Positions 8,601-12,135 of a DNA stretch of 12,135 nt are shown piece after piece. The number at the start of each line of letters is the position of its first letter. The first letter of the stretch is position 1. The stretch is from Clostridium_Z sp040797585 (lineage in GTDB: Bacteria; Bacillota; Clostridia; Clostridiales; Clostridiaceae). The position numbers were made by a program, and so were the translations under genes. The notes below the pieces were generated by a model that was not told where the DNA came from, did not search any database, and saw only the letters and a list, made by a program, of their open reading frames with translations. Location of the stretch: positions 1 to 12,135 of the forward strand of contig NZ_JBFNEO010000074.1 of NCBI RefSeq assembly GCF_040797585.1, in the 5' to 3' direction.

Positions 8601-9938
8601 TGAAGAACAAGCTTCATTAAGTTGAATACTATCAATAACACCATTAGATATTCTAAGACATTTCATATCTTGTCCACCAATATCTAAAATAAAGTCTACT
8701 CCTTTTAAAAAGTATTCTGATCCCTTGTAGTGAGCTATAGTTTCAACTTCTCCAATATCTACTCCTAATGCAGCTTTAATAAGCTGTTCTCCATATCCTG
8801 TAACTGTAGCCTTTTTAATTTCTGCATCTTTAGGTAAATTACTATAAATATCTTTTAATATTTCAATGGTAAGCTCTAAGGGTTTCCCATTATTATTTCC
8901 GTAATAAGAATATACTAGATTAAAATCTTCATCTATTAAAGCAACTTTAGTTGTAGTAGATCCTGCATCTATTCCTAGAAAGCAATTCCCAGAAACATGT
9001 TTTATATCTTTTCTTCTTACTTTTGCTTTTCCATGTCTTTCTATAAAATTATTGTATTCTTCCTCATTAGAAAACAAGGGATCTAGCCTCTCAATTTCCC
9101 TCTCTTCTATACCATGTAATTTTTTAAGCTTTTCCATTAATGAAGAAAATGATATAATTTTTTCTTCTCTAGAGCTCAGAGCGGCACCTATAGCTACAAA
9201 TAACTGAGAGTTTTCCGGAAATATTATTTCATCATTCTTTAAACCTAAGGTTTCAATAAATCTTTTTCTTAGTTCAGATAAAAAATATAAAGGTCCTCCA
9301 AGAAAAGCAATCTTTCCTCTAATTGGTTTTCCACAAGCAAGTCCACTTATAGTTTGAGTAACTACTGCTTGAAATATAGAGACAGCAATGTCTTCTTTTC
9401 TTGCTCCTTCATTAATAAGAGGTTGTACATCAGTCTTGGCAAACACACCGCATCTAGCAGCTATTGGATATATATGAGTATATCCTTTTGCCATTTCATT
9501 GAGTCCTAGGGCATCTGTTTCAAGAAGTACAGACATCTGATCTATGAAAGCACCAGTTCCTCCAGCACAAGTTCCATTCATTCTCTGCTCTACCCCACCA
9601 GTAAAGTAAGTTATCTTAGCATCTTCTCCTCCAAGCTCTATGGCAACATCTGTGTGATTTATAAATGTTTCAATAGTTTTTGAACAAGCTATAACTTCTT
9701 GTATAAATGAAATATCAAGCCATTTTGAAACAGATAATCCTCCAGAACCTGTTACACTTATAGTGATATCTCCATTATAAACTGTATAGCATTCATTTAT
9801 TAAAGATATAATGGTCTTTCTTATATCAGAAAAATGTCTTTCATATTTACTATATATAATCCTCCCATTATTATCTAATAGTACTAATTTCACTGTTGTA
9901 GATCCTACATCTAGTCCTAAATTAAAAGCCTTCTTCAT
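5652..9938 (-). CDS. giant double-activase / 2-hydroxyacyl-CoA dehydratase-like fusion protein (BadF/HgdC type, DUF2229)
   Basis: A 1428-residue protein, numbered from ATG 9938. Two ASKHA ATPase domains of the BadF/BadG/BcrA/HgdC family come first. Domain 1 (about 6-260) has LGLDVGSTTVK, GTCAGGTGAF (C124) and ARCGVF (C163). Domain 2 (about 319-576) has LGIDAGSTTTK, ACSSGCGSF (C444, C448) and SRCTVF (C483). In HgdC-type activases these two cysteines per subunit hold one [4Fe-4S] cluster at the dimer interface, so one chain here can supply both halves. Next come CGLCNNNC...C (603-629), a DUF2229/HgdB-like region with cysteines in VCYPGK, FYPC, VCHLGD and FGCG, and further cysteines in DVCYPS, GGGCR and ICMQPFAC. 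The family is described as ATP-driven electron transfer to CoA-dehydratase-like partners; the substrate is unknown. Cytoplasmic, likely oxygen-sensitive. No separate dehydratase subunits lie nearby. Confidence 0.92.
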   Translation of the reverse strand: MKKAFNLGLDVGSTTVKLVLLDNNGRIIYSKYERHFSDIRKTIISLINECYTVYNGDITISVTGSGGLSVSKWLDISFIQEVIACSKTIETFINHTDVAIELGGEDAKITYFTGGVEQRMNGTCAGGTGAFIDQMSVLLETDALGLNEMAKGYTHIYPIAARCGVFAKTDVQPLINEGARKEDIAVSIFQAVVTQTISGLACGKPIRGKIAFLGGPLYFLSELRKRFIETLGLKNDEIIFPENSQLFVAIGAALSSREEKIISFSSLMEKLKKLHGIEEREIERLDPLFSNEEEYNNFIERHGKAKVRRKDIKHVSGNCFLGIDAGSTTTKVALIDEDFNLVYSYYGNNNGKPLELTIEILKDIYSNLPKDAEIKKATVTGYGEQLIKAALGVDIGEVETIAHYKGSEYFLKGVDFILDIGGQDMKCLRISNGVIDSIQLNEACSSGCGSFIEGFAKSLNLSIENFAKESIFAKNPVDLGSRCTVFMNSRVKQAQKEGANIEDISSGLSYSVIKNALFKVIKLRNPEEIGEKIIVQGGTFYNDGVLRAFELISEREVIRPDIAGLMGAFGAAIISKERYKEGENSLLTKDLNKFSVETEIRRCGLCNNNCMLTVNKFSDGNSFISGNRCEKGAGVEIRKELEPNIYDYKYKRVFSYPVLKEEEAFRGVVGIPRVLNLYENYPFWATFFKELGFRVELSRRSSKKVYEMGIETIPSESVCYPGKLVHGHIMDLVNRGVKFIFYPCIPYERKEFQGGDNHYNCPIVTSYPEVIKNNMDVLKEKNILFKNPFFSLNNKKKLLPRLYDEFKDFDISKKEIKYALDKAWLEQEKFKVDIRAKGEEIIKYLDDTGKKGIVLSGRPYHIDPEINHGIPNIITSFDMAVLSEDSVCHLGDLKRPLRVVDQWVYHSRLYEAASFVASRENLELVQLNSFGCGLDAITSEQVEEILHKKGKIYTLLKIDEGNNLGAIKIRIRSLKAALNERKNNNYLPKDKEDNEERKLFTKDMKKKYTILSPDMSPIHFRLCEEVFNNHGYNLVVLPYNDKKAVDEGLRYVNNDVCYPSIIVIGSIINGLKSGKYDVNSTAVIISQTGGGCRATNYIALLRKALKDSGFENVPVISLNAGGGLEKNPGFTITPSLGKDLLLSICYGDLLMRCLYRTRPYEKIKGSCNKLYEYWNEKCIKTLKNGGYHRYKKDVEEIVRDFDNIELLDVVKPRVGLVGEILVKFHPLANNNVISIVEKEGAEAVVPDLLDFFLYSALDNDFKYRHLSGPKKNQILGLGAIKIIDFYRKPIIKSLKESKRFTPPSSIYELAEKASSILSLGNQTGEGWFLTAEMIELIEEGASNIICMQPFACLPNHVTGKGMLKALKNKYPRANIVAIDYDPGASEVNQLNRIKLMLSSAFKNLCKYVYIEEKSMEIEVLTNNLKLNL

Positions 9939-9947
9939 GTTTCTATT

Positions 9948-9956
9948 CACCTCTCC
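9948..9956 (-). promoter_or_regulatory. ribosome binding site deciding the start of the giant activase-like gene
   Basis: GGAGAGGTG on the minus strand ends 9 nt before ATG 9938-9936. A GTG in the same frame (9950-9948) is part of this Shine-Dalgarno itself and so is an unlikely start; using it would add only four residues (M-N-R-N). Confidence 0.75.
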
Positions 9957-10048
9957 ATTAATCCTAATAATAATGAAATGAACTTTTAACTTTAATCATT
10001 GAATTTTATTACATCTTTATAATACTTTAAGATAATCTATAAACTAAA

Positions 10049-10217
10049 ATTTAACATAGAATGAATCTTCCTTAAGTTGGTGTTCTCTCCACCATCTGAA
10101 GATCAGATGAGTTAATCTAGGGGTGTAGCAACTGTTAAGTCCCACCTTTTAAGAGGATGGGGGTGTTACAGCTCCTAGCCATAAGATAAAATTCCTATAC
10201 TTAATTCTATGTTAAAT
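10049..10217 (+). ncRNA. structured RNA-like element of unrecognised family, closed by a 14-bp perfect inverted repeat
   Basis: ATTTAACATAGAAT (10049-10062) and its exact complement (10204-10217) close a 169-nt domain. Inside, read on the plus strand, are hairpin TGGTG/CACCA, hairpin CATCTGA-AGA-TCAGATG, and a long arm CTAGGGGTGTAGC pairing with GTTACAGCTCCTAG over 13 pairs with one bulged A. The arm is capped by CCCA-CCTT-TTAA-GAGG-A-TGGG. Three pairs of the long arm and one of the cap are G-U only in the plus-strand RNA and would be A-C mismatches in the minus-strand RNA, so the plus strand is probably the transcript. I found no convincing promoter or direct terminator, and it matches none of the riboswitch consensus sequences I know. 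Alternatives: a small mobile element with inverted ends, a leftover transposon-end RNA, a 6S-like RNA, or a leader of the minus-strand gene 110 bp away. Confidence 0.5.
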
Positions 10218-10659
10218 AAATATAATAATCTCTATAGTTTTATTCTCATACAATCTATTTTTAAGATCAAATCTTCATATTTTAAAACGTTATACTATAT
10301 TTAAATTCATAAACACCACTGTGAATTCAATACACAGTGGTGTCTATAATATATGCTATAAATTACTGATTATTACAGTAATATATGTAAAACAACTCTA
10401 ATTTTAAATATAATAATATCACTTTCAGAATTTGTAGTCAACTTAGAATATTAAGATGATTCTTAGTAAAATTAATTATTATAATTATAGGTCTTTAATC
10501 ATTAAATATATATTTATTCCTTAGTTATACATAAATTTAATGAGTTATTTTAAAATTATAGAATAAACATTAAGAATTATCATATTATTATAGTATATTT
10601 TTCTATATTGTGGTAATGATTATAGATAGTAAAATATAATTTTCAATGGGAGGTATCTC
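10218..10659. other. AT-rich intergenic stretch with two simple hairpins
   Basis: No reading frame of coding character is visible on either strand. Besides the hairpin at 10313-10343, a smaller one (ATTACTG 10362-10368, CAGTAAT 10376-10382) is present. TATAAT at about 10635-10640 lies just before the TPR gene but lacks a good -35 box at the right distance, so no promoter is called. Confidence 0.6.
10313..10343. terminator. perfect 11-bp inverted repeat, possible terminator
   Basis: ACACCACTGTG (10313-10323) and CACAGTGGTGT (10333-10343) around a 9-nt loop. It is the only GC-rich hairpin in this stretch and could end a plus-strand RNA coming from the element at 10049-10217. Only a short, poor T-run follows on either strand (CTATAATAT on plus, TTATGAATTT on minus), so the terminator call is tentative. 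Confidence 0.45.
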
Positions 10660-11019
10660 ATGAATTATTTTCATAAGGCTAACGAACATTACAATGACAA
10701 GGATTATAAAAGAGCCATTTCCTTTTATCAGAAAGCTATTGATAACAAAGAAAATGAAGCTTGTTCTTATTATAACTTAGCAGTATGTTTTATTAAACTT
10801 AAGGAATATGAAAAGGCCATAGAATACATACAGTACGCTCTAAAGCTAAAAAGAGAAAGTAAGTATTTTTTTAATTTAGCTTATTGTTATGCTATGTTAA
10901 ACAACTGTAAAAAAGCTCTCATATATTTCAATACTGCCTGGGCATTAAACCATGAAGATAAGGATTGTGAAAAAGCAATTAATTTAATAATAAGTAAACA
11001 TAAAAAAGCAGCATTATAA
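10660..11019 (+). CDS. small tetratricopeptide-repeat (TPR) protein
   Basis: A 119-residue protein made almost wholly of TPR helices. Repeat 1 spans about 2-33 (YFHKANEHYNDKDYKRAISF), repeat 2 about 35-67 (YYNLAVCFIKLKEYEKAIEY) and repeat 3 about 69-101 (FFNLAYCYAMLNNCKKALIY). A short basic capping helix ends in KHKKAAL. The spacing of A/G-Y-A residues and the DYKRAI/EYEKAI pattern are classic TPR. No signal peptide or membrane segment is seen, so it is probably a cytoplasmic protein-protein interaction module; the partner is unknown. Five cysteines are scattered with no metal motif. The ATG at 10660 has GGGAGGT 5 nt upstream. It is transcribed convergently with the transglutaminase gene, and its TAA stop is the first three bases of the shared palindrome. 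Confidence 0.9.
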   Translation: MNYFHKANEHYNDKDYKRAISFYQKAIDNKENEACSYYNLAVCFIKLKEYEKAIEYIQYALKLKRESKYFFNLAYCYAMLNNCKKALIYFNTAWALNHEDKDCEKAINLIISKHKKAAL

Positions 11020-11049
11020 GAGCTCACAAATATAATTTGTGAGCTCTTA
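11017..11049. terminator. perfect 14-bp palindromic hairpin shared by two convergent genes
   Basis: TAAGAGCTCACAAA (11017-11030), loop TATAA, TTTGTGAGCTCTTA (11036-11049). The outermost TAA on each strand is the stop codon of the TPR gene (plus) and the transglutaminase gene (minus). It probably acts as a bidirectional terminator or 3'-end stabiliser. No T-run directly follows on plus; on minus, TTTTTT comes 12 nt later. Confidence 0.75.
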
Positions 11050-12135
11050 CCATTCCCCTACAATCTTATCACCTTTATGGTCTACAGAAAATCTCTTTGA
11101 ATCAAAGTAATTTCCACTTTTAAAAAATGTAGGATCTACATTAATCCATTCACCAGATTCCTTTATATAAACCTGATTCCATGCATGATTAACCCAAGAT
11201 GTTCCATTAAATCCTTCTCCTGTGACTAATCTTACCTTTAATCCAACTGCCCTTGCCATGGCAACATAAAGACAAGCGTAGTCAAAGCAAATTCCTTCTC
11301 TGGAATTAAAGGTACTTATAGCTCCAGAAGGCTTAGAATAGTCATTCATCATTATTCTATCTGCTTTATCATAATCATAATCTATATTCTCTCCAACCCA
11401 AGCATATAGTGCTTTAGCCTTATCTCTATCTTTAGTATATTTTGAGGTAATTTCCTTTGCAAAATCATTAATCTCTTTATTGGACTTTATACCACTTTCT
11501 AAGGTAATCCCATTGTAATATACTATTCTTTTTAAATTAGAAGATTCTTTAATCTCTTCAACTTGCAGAGTATTACTAAGAATTATTGGTAGGTTTTGTG
11601 CAAAAGAAGAATTATATATTGGAACAATGACTTTATTACTTATATAAGTATAGAGTTTAGATTTTTCAAGATAGTTATTAAACTCAGTACCTTTATAAGC
11701 CATAGCTCCAAAATTTAATATTATGGATGTTAATATAACATAAATAATAGATTTAGGAATCTGCAAAATAGATCCTAAAACTCTTTTACCAAAAGTACTA
11801 CTCTTTTGTCCAAAATTATATATAGTTTTTAATAAAGGATCTATAGTTACTGAGTTTATAATCTTTATTATTATAGATAATAGAATTTGAAGAATTATAA
11901 TAAGAGTAATACTTACTAAAAAAACAGATACTAAAGGATTATCTTCAAAAAATACCTCTATCACATTAGGGATATATTTTCCAAAAACACTGTATTCTTT
12001 AAATAGTATAAACTTTCTAGCTATATAAATCCCAAGAATTACAGCAATGAAAAACCCCAAGGTTCTTTCAATATCTAAAATTTCATCCTTTACATCCTTT
12101 GTGGAAGTAATTTTAATAAATCCACTTATTAAAGG
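11047..12135 (-). CDS. membrane-anchored transglutaminase-like protein (5' end beyond the right edge)
   Basis: The frame is open without a stop from 11047 to the window end, giving 362 visible residues. A TTG at 12060 could be mistaken for the start, but the 25 upstream codons (PLISGFIKITSTKDVKDEI...) are coding-like and no ribosome site precedes the TTG, so the true start lies outside. The N-terminal half holds three hydrophobic segments (visible residues about 27-46, 68-92 and 127-145), loosely like CvpA-type membrane proteins. The C-terminal half is a transglutaminase-like domain with the triad Cys283 (EGICFDYA), His317 (VNHAWN) and Asp334 (NVDPTF). Such domains are cysteine peptidases or cross-linkers, and here it probably acts at the membrane or outside it. 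The substrate is unknown. It ends in GEW at the shared palindrome. Confidence 0.88.
   Translation of the reverse strand, partial: PLISGFIKITSTKDVKDEILDIERTLGFFIAVILGIYIARKFILFKEYSVFGKYIPNVIEVFFEDNPLVSVFLVSITLIIILQILLSIIIKIINSVTIDPLLKTIYNFGQKSSTFGKRVLGSILQIPKSIIYVILTSIILNFGAMAYKGTEFNNYLEKSKLYTYISNKVIVPIYNSSFAQNLPIILSNTLQVEEIKESSNLKRIVYYNGITLESGIKSNKEINDFAKEITSKYTKDRDKAKALYAWVGENIDYDYDKADRIMMNDYSKPSGAISTFNSREGICFDYACLYVAMARAVGLKVRLVTGEGFNGTSWVNHAWNQVYIKESGEWINVDPTFFKSGNYFDSKRFSVDHKGDKIVGEW

Noticed and set aside
9951..10048. Promoter for the giant activase-like gene or for the structured RNA
   Set aside because: Several TATAAT-like boxes exist but none has a good -35 at 16-18 nt; in such AT-rich DNA these are expected by chance.
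10049..10217. Reading the element as a cobalamin riboswitch because of GCAACTGT
   Set aside because: Only this short string matches; the B12-box and the other conserved core segments are absent on both strands.
1..12135. CRISPR array, tRNA or rRNA genes, prophage or insertion-sequence transposase genes
   Set aside because: No spaced direct repeats, cloverleaf sequences or transposase-like frames were seen on either strand.

Overview
The window is very AT-rich and its coding is mostly on the minus strand. ValS sits directly upstream of folC under a tRNA-Val T-box, next to a giant oxygen-sensitive-type 2-hydroxyacyl-CoA dehydratase activase relative. Codon use favours AGA, ATA and TTA. Together these point to a strict anaerobe of the Clostridium sensu stricto group (C. 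perfringens-like). The species is inferred, not proven.

Layout. 1-367 (-) is the start of a cytoplasmic YncE/YVTN-type beta-propeller protein that runs off the left edge. 536-784 (+) is a small four-cysteine TSCPD protein with its own near-consensus promoter. 836-937 is a ~100-bp fold-back repeat between convergent genes. 1016-2335 (-) is folC. 2521-2620 is a second, diverged copy of the same fold-back repeat. 2628-5270 (-) is valS, with a complete T-box leader (about 5590-5346) and its own sigma-A-type promoter at 5608-5635. 5652-9938 (-) is a 1428-residue protein with two BadF/HgdC ATPase domains fused to a cysteine-rich CoA-dehydratase-like region. 9957-10659 is a long non-coding stretch. 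It holds a strongly folded element at 10049-10217, best read as a plus-strand structured RNA of a family I do not recognise, and two simple hairpins. 10660-11019 (+) is a three-repeat TPR protein. 11047 to the right edge (-) is a membrane-anchored transglutaminase-like protein, open to the edge and therefore lacking its start.

How the genes relate. valS-folC is a known neighbour pair in Firmicutes, and charging of tRNA-Val should control transcription from the T-box into valS and possibly folC. The hairpin repeat between them may set how much folC is co-transcribed. The giant activase-like protein has no separate dehydratase partner nearby, so its electron acceptor is probably within the same chain or encoded elsewhere. 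The TPR and transglutaminase genes converge on one perfect palindrome whose two ends are their stop codons.

The points most worth following up are the unrecognised structured RNA (10049-10217), the fold-back repeat family (836-937, 2521-2620) and the single-chain double-activase fusion protein.
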